From contig CAWJSI010000013.1 of NCBI GenBank assembly GCA_963845485.1, positions 186,001-250,000 on the forward strand: a stretch of DNA of 64,000 nt. Direction: 5' to 3'. Positions within the stretch are counted from its first letter, which is position 1, and each line of letters starts with the position of its first letter. Of this stretch, positions 16,386-25,340 are shown piece by piece. The notes under the pieces were generated by a model that did not search any database, was not told the origin of the DNA, and was given only the letters and a program-made list of their open reading frames with translations. The position numbers and the translations under genes are program-made. This DNA comes from Bog-756 sp963845485. Its GTDB lineage: Bacteria > Actinomycetota > Acidimicrobiia > Acidimicrobiales > RAAP-2.

Positions 16386-17309
16386 ATGACCCGATTCCCG
16401 GCCGATGACGTCAGCACGGACGAGGGTCAGGCCCCCGTCGAGATGTGGGCCAGTCGGGAGGCAGTCGTGGGCGACACCCGAGTTCGCCGTGCCCTGCCGA
16501 CACGGGGTCACCGAACCGTCGGGGCCTGGTGCTTCGCCGACCACATGGGCCCACTCGCTCCCGAGGCCACGCCGACGGGTATCGGACCGCATCCCCACAC
16601 CGGTCTGCACACGGTGACCTGGCTGGCTGAAGGGGAGTTGCTCCACCGGGACTCGATGGGCTCAGAGCAGACCATCCGTCCCGGACAGCTCAACTTGATG
16701 ACGGCAGGCCACGGGGTGAGCCACGCCGAAGAGCCGACCGGGCGCAACGTAGCTGGCCTGCACGGCATCCAACTTTGGGTGGCGCAACCCGGGATGACTC
16801 GATTGGGACCGCCGGCCTTCGAGCACCACCGGTCACTCCCCGAGGTGGAGGTGGGGACGTCCACGGCCACCGTGCTCATTGGCGCGTTGGCGGGGACAGA
16901 GTCACCGGCACGGCGGGACACCGATCTCGTCGGGGTGGACATCCAGCTCCGTCGGGGTCGAGCCGAGATTCCCGTGTCGTCATCGTTCGAACACGCCGTG
17001 GTGGTGTTAGCGGGGGTCGTCGCTGTCGACGGTCGGGAGGTGACAACGGGACAGGGGGCCTATGCCGGTACTGGTCGCCATCAACTCGACTTGACCTCCG
17101 AGGACGGGGCTCGGCTCCTCGTGCTCGGCGGTGTGCCCTTCGAGTCTCCGGTCGTCATGTGGTGGAACTTCGTCGGTCGGTCCCGTGAGGAGGTGGCCGA
17201 CGCCGGCTCCCAGTGGAACGCCGGTGACGACCGGTTCGGCGACACCGGGTCGCCAATGGAACGCATTCCGGCGCCACGTCCACCGTGGGCGGAGGGCCGG
17301 CGGGGCTGA
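16386..17309 (+). CDS. Pirin-family protein
   Basis: 307 residues of the bicupin pirin family. N-terminal cupin: GAWCFADHMGPLAPEA, IGPHPHTGLHTVTWLAEGEL (metal-binding His-x-His) and DSMGSEQTIRPGQLNLMTAG, HGVSHAEEPTG. C-terminal part: VLAGVVAVDGREVTTGQGAY and GGVPFESPVVMWWNFVGRS. Pirins bind Fe; some oxidise quercetin, others act as regulators. The metal ligands (HPHTG, H in GVSHAE) are present. It diverges from ahcY and precedes metY by 153 bases. Confidence 0.88.
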   Translation: MTRFPADDVSTDEGQAPVEMWASREAVVGDTRVRRALPTRGHRTVGAWCFADHMGPLAPEATPTGIGPHPHTGLHTVTWLAEGELLHRDSMGSEQTIRPGQLNLMTAGHGVSHAEEPTGRNVAGLHGIQLWVAQPGMTRLGPPAFEHHRSLPEVEVGTSTATVLIGALAGTESPARRDTDLVGVDIQLRRGRAEIPVSSSFEHAVVVLAGVVAVDGREVTTGQGAYAGTGRHQLDLTSEDGARLLVLGGVPFESPVVMWWNFVGRSREEVADAGSQWNAGDDRFGDTGSPMERIPAPRPPWAEGRRG

Positions 17310-17365
17310 TGCGCTGGCGGTGGCTGGCCCCTGCCGAGCCCGGTCCGAGGCCGTGGAGGCAGTAG

Positions 17366-17400
17366 TTGACCAATTTTGTCGGGTTTGACAGGATTGACAA
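17366..17400 (+). promoter_or_regulatory. Clustered TTGAC motifs upstream of metY-metX
   Basis: An AT-rich patch with TTGAC at 17366, 17385 and 17394 and a TTGTC (17376-17380) / GACAA (17396-17400) inverted pair. It lies 60-100 bases before metY. It may be a promoter -35 region or the operator of a methionine/cysteine regulator. No good -10 is obvious at the right distance. Confidence 0.3.
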
Positions 17401-17462
17401 CGGAGAACGCAGACCCGTGCTGGCGAACGACGCCGAGGGACCGTTCCGAGGAGACGCCTGCC

Positions 17463-18761
17463 ATGTCCGAATGGGGATTCGAAACCCGCCAGATCCACGC
17501 CGGTGCCGTTCCGGACCCGACCACCGGGGCCCGCGCCGTGCCGATCTACCAGACCACCAGCTACACCTTCCGGGATACCGCCCACGCCGCGGCGCTCTTC
17601 GGGCTCGAGGAGCTCGGCAACATCTACACCCGGATCATGAACCCGACTCAGGCCGTCTTCGAGGAGCGGGTAGCGGCACTCGAAGGTGGGGTGGCCGCAC
17701 TGGCGGTGGCCAGCGGGCAGGCCGCTGAGACCATCGCTTTGCTCAACCTGGCCGAGAACGGAGGCCACGTGGTCTCTTCGGCGTCGCTCTACGGGGGGAC
17801 CTACAACCTCCTCCACTACACGCTGCCCAAGTTCGGGATCGAGGTGACCTTCATCGAGGACCCCGACGACTTCGACGCCTGGCGGGCCGCCATCCGGCCC
17901 AACACGAAGGCCTTCTATGCCGAGACCCTCGGCAATCCGAAGGGTGACGTTCTCGACTTCGCACAGGTGTCGGCCATCGCCCACGAGCACAAGATCCCAC
18001 TCGTGGTGGACAACACCGTGGCGTCGCCGTACCTCTGCCAGCCCCTGCGACACGGCGCCGACATCGTCGTCCACTCGGCCACCAAGTTCATTGGCGGCCA
18101 CGGCACCTCCATCGGGGGCATCATCGTCGACGGCGGCACCTTCGACTACGAGGGCAGTGGCCGGTTCCCCGGCTTCACCGAGCCCGATCCGAGCTACCAC
18201 GGCCTGGTCTTCGGCCAGCTGCCCGAGAGTCTGTTCCCGGCGCGCTTCGTGCTCAAGGCCCGTCTGCAGTATCTGCGTGACATCGGAGCCTCCATCGCCC
18301 CCCTCAACTCGTTCCTCTTCCTCCAGGGCCTGGAAACACTCAGCCTCCGCATGGAGCGTCACGTGCAGAACGCCACCGCGGTGGCCGAATGGTTGGAGGC
18401 AAGGGAGGATGTTCCCTGGGTCGCCTACCCGGGTCTGGCCTCGAGTCCCTGGCACGAGCGCCAACAGCGGTACCTTCCCAACGGCGGCGGGGCCATCCTG
18501 GCCTTCGGCATTGCCGGCGGTGCCGCGGCTGGCAGGACCTTCATCGAGGGCCTCGAACTCTTCAGCCACCTGGCCAACGTCGGCGATGTGCGCAGCCTGG
18601 CCATCCATCCCGCCTCTACCACCCACTCGCAGCTGACCGAGGCCGAACAGGTGAGCACCGGGGTCACTCCTGAGCTCGTTCGCCTATGCGTCGGGCTGGA
18701 GTCGATCGAGGACATCATCGCCGATCTCGAAGCCGGGTTCCGTTCGATCAAAGGGGCGTGA
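17463..18761 (+). CDS. metY: O-acetylhomoserine sulfhydrylase (MetY)
   Basis: 432 residues. PLP enzyme that makes homocysteine from O-acetylhomoserine and sulfide. FETRQIHAGAVPDPTTGARA, PIYQTTSYTFRDTAHAAALF and YTRIMNPTQAVFEERVAALE form the family N-terminus. The PLP Lys lies in VHSATKFIGGHGTSIGG, and FSHLANVGDVRSLAIHPAST and THSQLTEAEQ are near the C-terminus. Length matches MetY (about 430) rather than cystathionine gamma-synthase (about 385). GAGGAG-like sequence precedes the ATG. The stop overlaps the metX GTG, so substrate and consumer are co-translated. Confidence 0.94.
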   Translation: MSEWGFETRQIHAGAVPDPTTGARAVPIYQTTSYTFRDTAHAAALFGLEELGNIYTRIMNPTQAVFEERVAALEGGVAALAVASGQAAETIALLNLAENGGHVVSSASLYGGTYNLLHYTLPKFGIEVTFIEDPDDFDAWRAAIRPNTKAFYAETLGNPKGDVLDFAQVSAIAHEHKIPLVVDNTVASPYLCQPLRHGADIVVHSATKFIGGHGTSIGGIIVDGGTFDYEGSGRFPGFTEPDPSYHGLVFGQLPESLFPARFVLKARLQYLRDIGASIAPLNSFLFLQGLETLSLRMERHVQNATAVAEWLEAREDVPWVAYPGLASSPWHERQQRYLPNGGGAILAFGIAGGAAAGRTFIEGLELFSHLANVGDVRSLAIHPASTTHSQLTEAEQVSTGVTPELVRLCVGLESIEDIIADLEAGFRSIKGA

Positions 18762-19888
18762 CCCCGCGCCCGTATCCGGGGGTGTGGACAGCGGGTGACG
18801 AGCCAGGAGGGCGTCGGTTCGCCGTGGTGTTCGGCGGCGACTCGCCCGGGCTCGATCTCGAGGGCGGTGGGCATCTACCGACGGTCACCGTGGCCTACGA
18901 GACGTGGGGCACCCTCGATGCCGACCGAACCAACGCCGTCCTGGTCCTGCATGCCCTGACCGGCGACTCCCACGCCACTGGGCCCTCGGGGCCCGGCCAC
19001 CCCACAGCGGGTTGGTGGGAGGAATTGATCGGTCCCGGTCTTCCCCTCGACACGAATCGGTACTTCGTCGTGTGCCCCAACGTGCTGGGCGGATGCCAGG
19101 GCACGACGGGACCGGCGTCGGCGGCGCCGAACGGGGTGGCCTGGGGATCTCGGTTCCCCCTCGTGACCATCCGAGACCAGGTGACCGTGGAGGCTGCTCT
19201 CACCGATCATCTGGGCATCGACCAATGGGCCGGGGTGGTCGGAGGTTCGATGGGCGGGATGCGCGTCCTCGAATGGTGCGTGGGCCACCCTGATCGGGTC
19301 CGTCGGGCCGTGGTGCTGGCCGTCGGCGCCATGGCTACTGCGGGGCAGATCGCGCTTTGCTCGTTGCAGATCCGGGCCATCGCCTCGGACCCGGCCTACA
19401 GCGGAGGCGACTACTACAGCACCGGGGCCCGCCCCAGTGCGGGTCTGGCGCTGGCCCGCGGGATCGGCCAGTACACCTACCGCACCGACCTCGAGTTCGA
19501 GAGCCGGTTCGGACGTACCGCTCACCAAGAGGAGGACCCTCGAAAGGGGGGACGGTTCGCCGTCGAGTCCTATCTCGAATACCACGGGGACAAACTCACC
19601 CGCCGCTTCGATCCGAACTCGTACATCGTCCTCAGCGAGGCCATGAACCACCACGACGTAGGGCGGGACCGCAACGGCGTTTCCCGGGCGCTCGCCCGGG
19701 TGCGGGCCGAGGTGGCGGTGGCCGGAATCGACTCCGACCGTCTCTACCCGCTCGGTCTCCAGTACCAACTGGCCCGATTGATCCCCGGAAGCCACCCCGT
19801 GACCGTGGTCGAGTCGTCCTCGGGCCACGACGGCTTCCTCCTCGAGACCGGACAGGTCGGGAGCGTCGTGGCCTCGGTACTGGCCTGA
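18758..19888 (+). CDS. metX: Homoserine O-acetyltransferase (MetX)
   Basis: 376 residues from GTG 18758, which forms a GTGA overlap with the metY stop. Acetylates homoserine for the sulfhydrylation route. The alpha/beta hydrolase fold has VAYETWGTLDADRTNAVLV, LHALTGDSHATGP, VCPNVLGGCQGTTGP, nucleophile Ser in VVGGSMGGMRVLEW, and acid/base near the C-terminus in SDRLYPLGLQYQLA and VESSSGHDGFLLE. The MetX-type linear chain motifs are complete. A hairpin just downstream probably ends the operon. Confidence 0.95.
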   Translation: MTPRPYPGVWTAGDEPGGRRFAVVFGGDSPGLDLEGGGHLPTVTVAYETWGTLDADRTNAVLVLHALTGDSHATGPSGPGHPTAGWWEELIGPGLPLDTNRYFVVCPNVLGGCQGTTGPASAAPNGVAWGSRFPLVTIRDQVTVEAALTDHLGIDQWAGVVGGSMGGMRVLEWCVGHPDRVRRAVVLAVGAMATAGQIALCSLQIRAIASDPAYSGGDYYSTGARPSAGLALARGIGQYTYRTDLEFESRFGRTAHQEEDPRKGGRFAVESYLEYHGDKLTRRFDPNSYIVLSEAMNHHDVGRDRNGVSRALARVRAEVAVAGIDSDRLYPLGLQYQLARLIPGSHPVTVVESSSGHDGFLLETGQVGSVVASVLA

Positions 19889-19908
19889 CCCCAGCCCAGG
19901 CAGAACCG

Positions 19909-19964
19909 TCCGGATCCTGCCGTGCCCGTGGGGCACGGGCGGCTCCCGACGCCGGATCCGGGAC
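19909..19964 (+). terminator. Nested hairpin after metX
   Basis: An outer arm CCGGATCC / GGATCCGG encloses an 8-bp stem CCGTGCCC-GTG-GGGCACGG (19920-19938). It lies 20 bases after the metX stop. There is no U-tract, as is common in actinobacterial terminators. Confidence 0.5.
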
Positions 19965-19996
19965 TTCCGGACCATCGGCGAGTCCCTACCCGGTGG

Positions 19997-20024
19997 TTGA
20001 CGCGCGCCCGCAAGGATGTAAGGT
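19997..20024 (+). promoter_or_regulatory. Promoter of the 195-aa protein gene
   Basis: TTGACG (19997-20002), 16 bases, then TAAGGT (20019-20024): a near-consensus housekeeping promoter. GATGTAA repeats at 20015 and 20032 and TATGTAA at 20040 overlap the probable start region and may be an operator. AGGAGG (20053-20058) then serves ATG 20065. Confidence 0.5.
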
Positions 20025-20064
20025 CCATTGTGATGTAAGTATGTAATCATCTAGGAGGCAGATA

Positions 20065-20652
20065 ATGGAACAGGTAGAAGGTCGGCGCAGGAGCAGAGGT
20101 CGGTCGGGGCGCCCGATGGGAGGTGCGGTCGAGGAGAAGCCGTCAGTCGACGCCCTGCCCGGTTGGTTGGCCGGTCGGCTTCCCGATGCCTGGTTTGAAG
20201 AGGCACCGTCGGTGACCGTGGATCGAGACGAAATCCTGATCGTGGGATCGGTCTCGCCTCCAGAGATTCCTGAAGGTGCCGATGACGTGACCAGAGCGGC
20301 CGCCGAGGCCGGCCGGATCTCACGGTTCCGCGAGGAGACCCGAGAAGAGCGCATGGCGGTGGCGCGACACGCCGAGCATCTGTTCGGGCGGAACATCGCC
20401 TGGGGGGCGACGGCCGGGAGCACGACCCAGGTGTTCACCAACGCATCGGTCCCGGTGATGACCCGTCTGCGTCAACCCGAGCGGATCGTGCTGGACACCC
20501 TCGTCGACAGTGGCGTGGCCCGCAGTCGCTCCGACGCCCTTTTGTGGTGCGTGAAACTGGTGGCCACGAATGCGGACGCGTGGCTTGCCGACCTTCGGTC
20601 AGCGATGGAGTCGGTCGAGACGGTGCGCCAGCAGGGCCCGACGGTCGCCTGA
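20065..20652 (+). CDS. Unknown protein with ribbon-helix-helix-like C-terminus
   Basis: 195 residues with a consensus ribosome site, AGGAGG 6 bases before the ATG. The first 25 residues are Arg/Gly-rich (GRRRSRGRSGRPMGG). A central charged helical part includes ADDVTRAAAEAGRISRFREE and TREERMAVARHAEHLFGRNI. The end, ERIVLDTLVDSGVARSRSDA followed by LLWCVKLVATNADAWLADLR, resembles a ribbon-helix-helix or related DNA-binding dimer module (LDxLVxxGxAxSRSxAL). The basic tail and strong promoter fit a nucleic-acid-binding or regulatory protein, but no family is named with confidence. Confidence 0.7.
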   Translation: MEQVEGRRRSRGRSGRPMGGAVEEKPSVDALPGWLAGRLPDAWFEEAPSVTVDRDEILIVGSVSPPEIPEGADDVTRAAAEAGRISRFREETREERMAVARHAEHLFGRNIAWGATAGSTTQVFTNASVPVMTRLRQPERIVLDTLVDSGVARSRSDALLWCVKLVATNADAWLADLRSAMESVETVRQQGPTVA

Positions 20653-20741
20653 GCCGGGCTGAAGGCACCCAGCAGTTGTGGGTCAGCCCTCGAGCATCTC
20701 CCGCCGCCGTGCCATACTCGGCCGATGTCCGAGGTGGGGGA

Positions 20742-21551
20742 GTGAGCGAGATGCCGGTAGCCAGGAACGCTGACACCGAGCTCTACTACGAGGTGACCGG
20801 GTCAGGGCCACGACTCGTCTTTGTCAACGGCTCGGGGTCGACCGTCGAGAGTGCACAGTTGTTGACCGGGGTCCTCGCCTCGAAATACGAACTTCTGGCC
20901 TTCGACTATCGCGGCCTGGGGCGGAGCGGGACGATTAACGCCAGCTACTCCATGGCTGACTGCGCCGCCGACGCCACCTCGGTGATGGACGCCGCCGGCT
21001 GGCTGACCGCTCCGGTCGTCGGCATCAGTTTCGGGGGAATGGTGGCGCTGGAGCTGGCCGTCACCCACCCCGAGCGCATCGAGCGATTGGCTCTGCTCTG
21101 CACCTCGGCGGGCGGAGCGGGCGGCTCGTCCTATCCGCTGCACGAGTTGGAGGGCTTGGAACCCGAGGACCGCCTGGTCCGGCGTCGTCAACTTATGGAC
21201 TCACGGTTCGACGACGAGTGGCTCGGATCACACCCGGCGGACCGAGCCTTGGTCGCCGCCATGGAGGCACGCACCGAAGCACCGGACCCCGCACAAGCGG
21301 TCGGCATCCATGAACAGCTTCAGGCGAGGAAGGACCACGACACCTGGGCCCGCCTCGACGCCATCACCTGTCCGACGTTCATCGGGTGCGGTGCCTTCGA
21401 CGGGATCGCCCCTCAAGCGAACAGCCTGGCTATGGCCGGGCGGATCGCCGCTAGCGAGGTGCACGTCTACGAGGGAGGCCACGCCTTTCTGGCCCAGGAC
21501 CCCAAGGCCTTCGAGGACCTGTTCAGGTTCCTCGAACCTGCCGTCGGCTAA
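20742..21551 (+). CDS. Alpha/beta hydrolase
   Basis: 269 residues from GTG 20742 (GAGGTGGGG upstream; ATG 20751 is an alternative). The fold shows LVFVNGSGST (oxyanion region), LLAFDYRGLGRSG, the nucleophile elbow VVGISFGGMVALELAV (G-I-S-F-G), acid Asp in FIGCGAFDGIAP and the catalytic His in VYEGGHAFLAQDPKAF. This matches 3-oxoadipate-enol-lactonase-like hydrolases, but the substrate is not evident. The stop overlaps the convergent MpaB-family gene by 4 bases. Confidence 0.85.
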   Translation: MSEMPVARNADTELYYEVTGSGPRLVFVNGSGSTVESAQLLTGVLASKYELLAFDYRGLGRSGTINASYSMADCAADATSVMDAAGWLTAPVVGISFGGMVALELAVTHPERIERLALLCTSAGGAGGSSYPLHELEGLEPEDRLVRRRQLMDSRFDDEWLGSHPADRALVAAMEARTEAPDPAQAVGIHEQLQARKDHDTWARLDAITCPTFIGCGAFDGIAPQANSLAMAGRIAASEVHVYEGGHAFLAQDPKAFEDLFRFLEPAVG

Positions 21552-22480
21552 CTGGCGGCGGTCAACGCCGGGGTCTCGGGCACAGCCGGGGGAGCAGCCA
21601 CCCAGCGCAGGGCGGTGGCAAACGCCCGAGCCGCCGGTCGCACGGCCAGCCTGTCGCTGGCCGGAAGCTGGCCCAGGCGTAGTTGGCGGCGGGCCCATGT
21701 CGGGAGCACGCCCTGGGCCGCGGCCACGAGCAGCCCGTACGTGGTTATCTCATGGGGCCACCGACCCACGCCGCGGAGCACGAAGTTCCGGGCTTCGCGT
21801 GCTTGGCGGGTCAACCGCAACTCCGGGCGCACGGCATCGAAGTAGGCATCGAGCTCGGCCACACTCCGGGGGACCCAGGCCGCGCCCAAGGCGATAGCCA
21901 CACGAGCCATCTCGTCCACGTAGCGGTCCTGTTCGTCGGCGGTGATCTTCCAGGGTCCGTAGGCCACCGCTGCGTTCAAGAAGCTCCGGACCTCAGCTGC
22001 GTGGACCCAAGTGATCAAGGCCGGGTCGCTCGCCGCATAGGGGCGTCCGTCGGGGGCCGTACCGACCACAAACCCGTGCACGGCCCGGACGCGTGCGATG
22101 GCCTCTTCGGCCTCCTGGCGTGAGCAGAACGTCGTGGTCCCGAGGAAGCTGGCTGTGCGTTCGAGCCGCCCCAAAGGATCCTCGCGATAGTTGGAGAACT
22201 CAGCCACTCCGGCCATGGCCAGAGGGTGCAGCATCTGGAACAAGAGGGCCGCTACTCCGCCGATCAGCATGGCCGGAAGGTCGGAGTGAATCTGACGAGT
22301 AATGGAGTCGGGCGCGAAGTACGCCTGCTGCGGGTCGTCACAGGGGATGCGAGGTCCACCCCTGATGCCGAGGGACCGACGCACCCGATGCTGGACGTGG
22401 CCCCGCACACGACGGATCGAGTCCGCGGTGACCAACTCGCCCATGGCCCGGGCATCGCCGATTGGGGGTATCCGGTACAT
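21548..22480 (-). CDS. MpaB-family (DUF2236) oxygenase-like protein
   Basis: 310 residues from ATG 22480; an internal ATG at 22444 is possible. The DUF2236 signature includes LIGGVAALLFQMLHPLAMAG, SNYREDPLGRLERTASFLGT, VRAVHGFVVGTAPDGRPYAA, DPALITWVHAAEVRSFLNAA and RAREARNFVLRG-like C-terminal helices. Relatives include the latex-clearing protein Lcp and MpaB, heme proteins that oxygenate isoprenoid chains; the heme-binding positions are not assigned here. Divergent from the glycosidase gene. Confidence 0.85.
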   Translation of the reverse strand: MYRIPPIGDARAMGELVTADSIRRVRGHVQHRVRRSLGIRGGPRIPCDDPQQAYFAPDSITRQIHSDLPAMLIGGVAALLFQMLHPLAMAGVAEFSNYREDPLGRLERTASFLGTTTFCSRQEAEEAIARVRAVHGFVVGTAPDGRPYAASDPALITWVHAAEVRSFLNAAVAYGPWKITADEQDRYVDEMARVAIALGAAWVPRSVAELDAYFDAVRPELRLTRQAREARNFVLRGVGRWPHEITTYGLLVAAAQGVLPTWARRQLRLGQLPASDRLAVRPAARAFATALRWVAAPPAVPETPALTAAS

Positions 22481-22725
22481 CGCCCGGGACCCTACCGGTA
22501 CTTCGGTCGGTGACCGAGCGCGGGCGCCACGAGATCCACCTGGGCCGGTACCCGTGGGCAGCAGCCACCGTGAGCAGTGGCAGCCGGACGCTACCGACCT
22601 TTGGCCCTGGATCTCTGGGCCCACGACCGCCCACCGTGGTGTCCACCGAAGACGCAGGGCTGATGCTGGATACAATCCGGGGCGCGGCCGGAGGATGGAG
22701 TCCGGCCGACAAAGGGGGCACGCCG

Positions 22726-25245
22726 GTGAGAGCTCATCGGGAGGTAGGGGAGGATGCGGTAGGAGCGAAACGGCCCCAGCCCGGCCAACCTCTGCCGCGC
22801 CGTCGACCCGGGCGGATGCGCGCCGTTACCGTCGCCCTGCTCTTGGCTGTGGCCTGGACCCTCGTGCCGCTGGCCGGCCCGGCAGTAGCTATCGCTTCTG
22901 CGACTCAGGCCACCCCGCCATTTCCAGCCACCGGGTTCTTCTCAATGGGTCGCGTGAACGGTCGCTCCTTTTTCGTGACCCCTCAGGGGGAGCCCTTCTA
23001 CTCGACGGGCATCGACCACGTCTCGTCGGATCCCGACACTGACCAGTCGACGGGCCAGTGTCCCTACTGCGAGACCATCCAGAGCCAGTACCCGAGTACG
23101 ACAGCCTGGGCGACTGCCACGGTGGCTCAACTTCGGTCATGGGGTTTCAACAGCCTGGGGCCCTTCACCGATGACAGCACATTCGCATCCCAGATGCCCT
23201 ACAGCGTCCAGTTGGGCATGGCCAGCGGCAATGACTGGTTTGCCCCGTCGTTTGCCGCCCACGCCGACCAAGTGGCCGCAACCCAGGTGGCGCCCTTGGC
23301 CAGCGACCCCAATCTCATCGGGTGGTACACCGACAGCGAGTTGCAATGGGGACCGGATATCGACGCCGATCAACCCCTGCTCGATAACTATCTCGCGCTG
23401 CCGGCAGGGTCCCCGGGACTGGCCGTGGCCCAGCAGTACATCGGCAATCCGAACGGGTTCGTCTACGCCTTGGCCACCCGGTACTTCCAGGTGACCACCG
23501 CGGCAGTCCGCATGTACGACCCGAACCACCTCATACTCGGGGTGAAGGCCGAGGGTCAGTACATCCAACCCGAGTTGCTCGAGGCGGCCAGTCATTACGT
23601 CAACGCGTTCAGTATCGACGACTACCAACTGCAACCGGGATTCGCCCAAGGAATCGACGACCTCTGGCCCCAGTACCTTCCGGTCACCCCGACGTTTGCC
23701 AACTTCGAGCAGTACCTGGGTACTACCCCCATCATGGTTGCCGAGTACTCGTTCATCGCCAACACACCGCAGACTCCGGACACCGTCCCCGGCGTCCTCG
23801 CCGTCTATCCGGACCAGGCGTCCCGTGCGGCGGCATATACCGATTACATCGCTCCCCTCTACGAAGACGCACCCTGGGTCGTCGGTGACGAGTGGTTCGA
23901 ATATGTCGACGAACCTCAGGGCGGCCGGTTCGACGGGGAGAACAACAACTTCGGAGTGGTGAACGTCGAGAACCAGCCCTATCAGGACCTGGCTACCCAG
24001 CTGGCCGTCATGCACTCGATCGCCCCTGACCGCGCCTATCAGACCGGTCCGACGTGTGACTCGTGGTCCGACGGATCGTCTGGGGTGACATGTACGGCAA
24101 CGATGCCTCAGGCCAGCTATCCGCTGAGCATCTACTCCGCCTCGCTTCCCGCCGCCATACAAGGTACGCCGTATGCCAGCTACGTGGTCACCATAGGTGG
24201 GTCGCCCGGGTACACCTTCTCCGTGGCATCGGGTCAATCGCTCCCCGCCGGTCTCCAACTAGACCGTTCCTCCGGGTTGATGTCGGGAAACCCGTCCATC
24301 TCGGGGACGTTCTCGTTTACCATCGATGTCTCTGATTCGACCACTCCTACGCCTCAGACGGTCGCCCAGCATGTGTCACTGGCGATAGCGCCCGAGCCCT
24401 TTGCCATCACCACGCAGCCCCAGAATCAGACCGTTACCGTCGGACAGACTGCCACCTTCTCGGCGGCCGCCTCCGGCACGCCCACGCCCACCGTGCAGTG
24501 GCAGGTGTCCCTGGACGGCGGCACTACCTGGATCTCGGTGCCGGGGCTGACGACCCCGTCGTTCACCAGCGCACCGAACAACGGAATCGGGAACGGTTGG
24601 AAGGTGCGCGCCGTGTTCACCAACTCGGCCGGCTCGGTTACGTCCGCTCCCGCCACCCTCATCGTGGTCCAACCGACGGCTCCGGCCATCACCACGCAGC
24701 CCCAGAATCAGACCGTTACCGTCGGACAGACTGCCACCTTCTCGGCGGCCGCCTCCGGCACGCCCACGCCCACCGTGCAGTGGCAGGTGTCCCTGGACGG
24801 CGGCACTACCTGGATCTCGGTGCCGGGGCTGACGACCCCGTCGTTCACCAGCGCACCGAACAACGGAATCGGGAACGGTTGGAAGGTGCGCGCCGTGTTC
24901 ACCAACTCGGCCGGCTCGGTTACGTCCGCTCCCGCCACCCTCATCGTGGTCCAACCGACGGCTCCGGCCATCACCACGCAGCCCCAGAATCAGACCGTTA
25001 CCGTCGGACAGACTGCCACCTTCTCGGCGGCCGCCTCCGGCACGCCCACGCCCACCGTGCAGTGGCAGGTGTCCCTGGACGGCGGCACTACCTGGATCTC
25101 GGTGCCGGGGCTGACGACCCCGTCGTTCACCAGCGCACCGAACAACGGAATCGGGAACGGTTGGAAGGTGCGCGCCGTGTTCACCAACTCGGCCGGCTCG
25201 GTTACGTCCGCTCCCGCCACCCTCATCGTGGTCCCGTCCGCCTGA
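22726..25245 (+). CDS. Secreted GH-A-clan glycosidase with Ig-like repeats
   Basis: 839 residues from GTG 22726 (AAAGGGGG 7 bases upstream). A long basic leader (RRRPGRMR) precedes a signal helix (about residues 32-55, VTVALLLAVAWTLVPLAG). The catalytic part (about 65-460) starts RSFFVTPQGEPFYSTGIDHV, then LRSWGFNSLGPF, GWYTDSELQWGPD and TTPIMVAEYSFIAN. It resembles agarase-like TIM barrels, with the Glu of MVAEYSF as likely nucleophile. A putative-Ig domain (about 470-560) and three identical 94-residue Ig-like repeats follow. The protein is probably exported and binds and cuts polysaccharide; the exact GH family is unsure. Confidence 0.65.
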   Translation: MRAHREVGEDAVGAKRPQPGQPLPRRRPGRMRAVTVALLLAVAWTLVPLAGPAVAIASATQATPPFPATGFFSMGRVNGRSFFVTPQGEPFYSTGIDHVSSDPDTDQSTGQCPYCETIQSQYPSTTAWATATVAQLRSWGFNSLGPFTDDSTFASQMPYSVQLGMASGNDWFAPSFAAHADQVAATQVAPLASDPNLIGWYTDSELQWGPDIDADQPLLDNYLALPAGSPGLAVAQQYIGNPNGFVYALATRYFQVTTAAVRMYDPNHLILGVKAEGQYIQPELLEAASHYVNAFSIDDYQLQPGFAQGIDDLWPQYLPVTPTFANFEQYLGTTPIMVAEYSFIANTPQTPDTVPGVLAVYPDQASRAAAYTDYIAPLYEDAPWVVGDEWFEYVDEPQGGRFDGENNNFGVVNVENQPYQDLATQLAVMHSIAPDRAYQTGPTCDSWSDGSSGVTCTATMPQASYPLSIYSASLPAAIQGTPYASYVVTIGGSPGYTFSVASGQSLPAGLQLDRSSGLMSGNPSISGTFSFTIDVSDSTTPTPQTVAQHVSLAIAPEPFAITTQPQNQTVTVGQTATFSAAASGTPTPTVQWQVSLDGGTTWISVPGLTTPSFTSAPNNGIGNGWKVRAVFTNSAGSVTSAPATLIVVQPTAPAITTQPQNQTVTVGQTATFSAAASGTPTPTVQWQVSLDGGTTWISVPGLTTPSFTSAPNNGIGNGWKVRAVFTNSAGSVTSAPATLIVVQPTAPAITTQPQNQTVTVGQTATFSAAASGTPTPTVQWQVSLDGGTTWISVPGLTTPSFTSAPNNGIGNGWKVRAVFTNSAGSVTSAPATLIVVPSA
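24403..25234 (+). repeat. 282-bp tandem repeat, three copies, identical
   Basis: Copies begin at 24403, 24685 and 24967 with period 282 bp (94 codons). They read as identical at DNA level, the last ending 13 bp short where the gene stops. Each codes for an Ig-like unit starting AITTQPQNQTVTVGQTATFS and ending SAGSVTSAPATLIVV. Confidence 0.95.
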
Positions 25246-25340
25246 CTAACGCGACGACGCCAAGAGGTGGACATCGAGATTTGCGAGGTGACCGGGCTAG
25301 GCCGTAGCTCGCGCGGAGACCTCGCTCAAGCCCGGGTGCT

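Noticed and set aside
24403..25234. Regular repeats that could suggest a CRISPR array.
   Set aside because: The 282-bp units are contiguous, without spacers, and code in frame for Ig-like domains.
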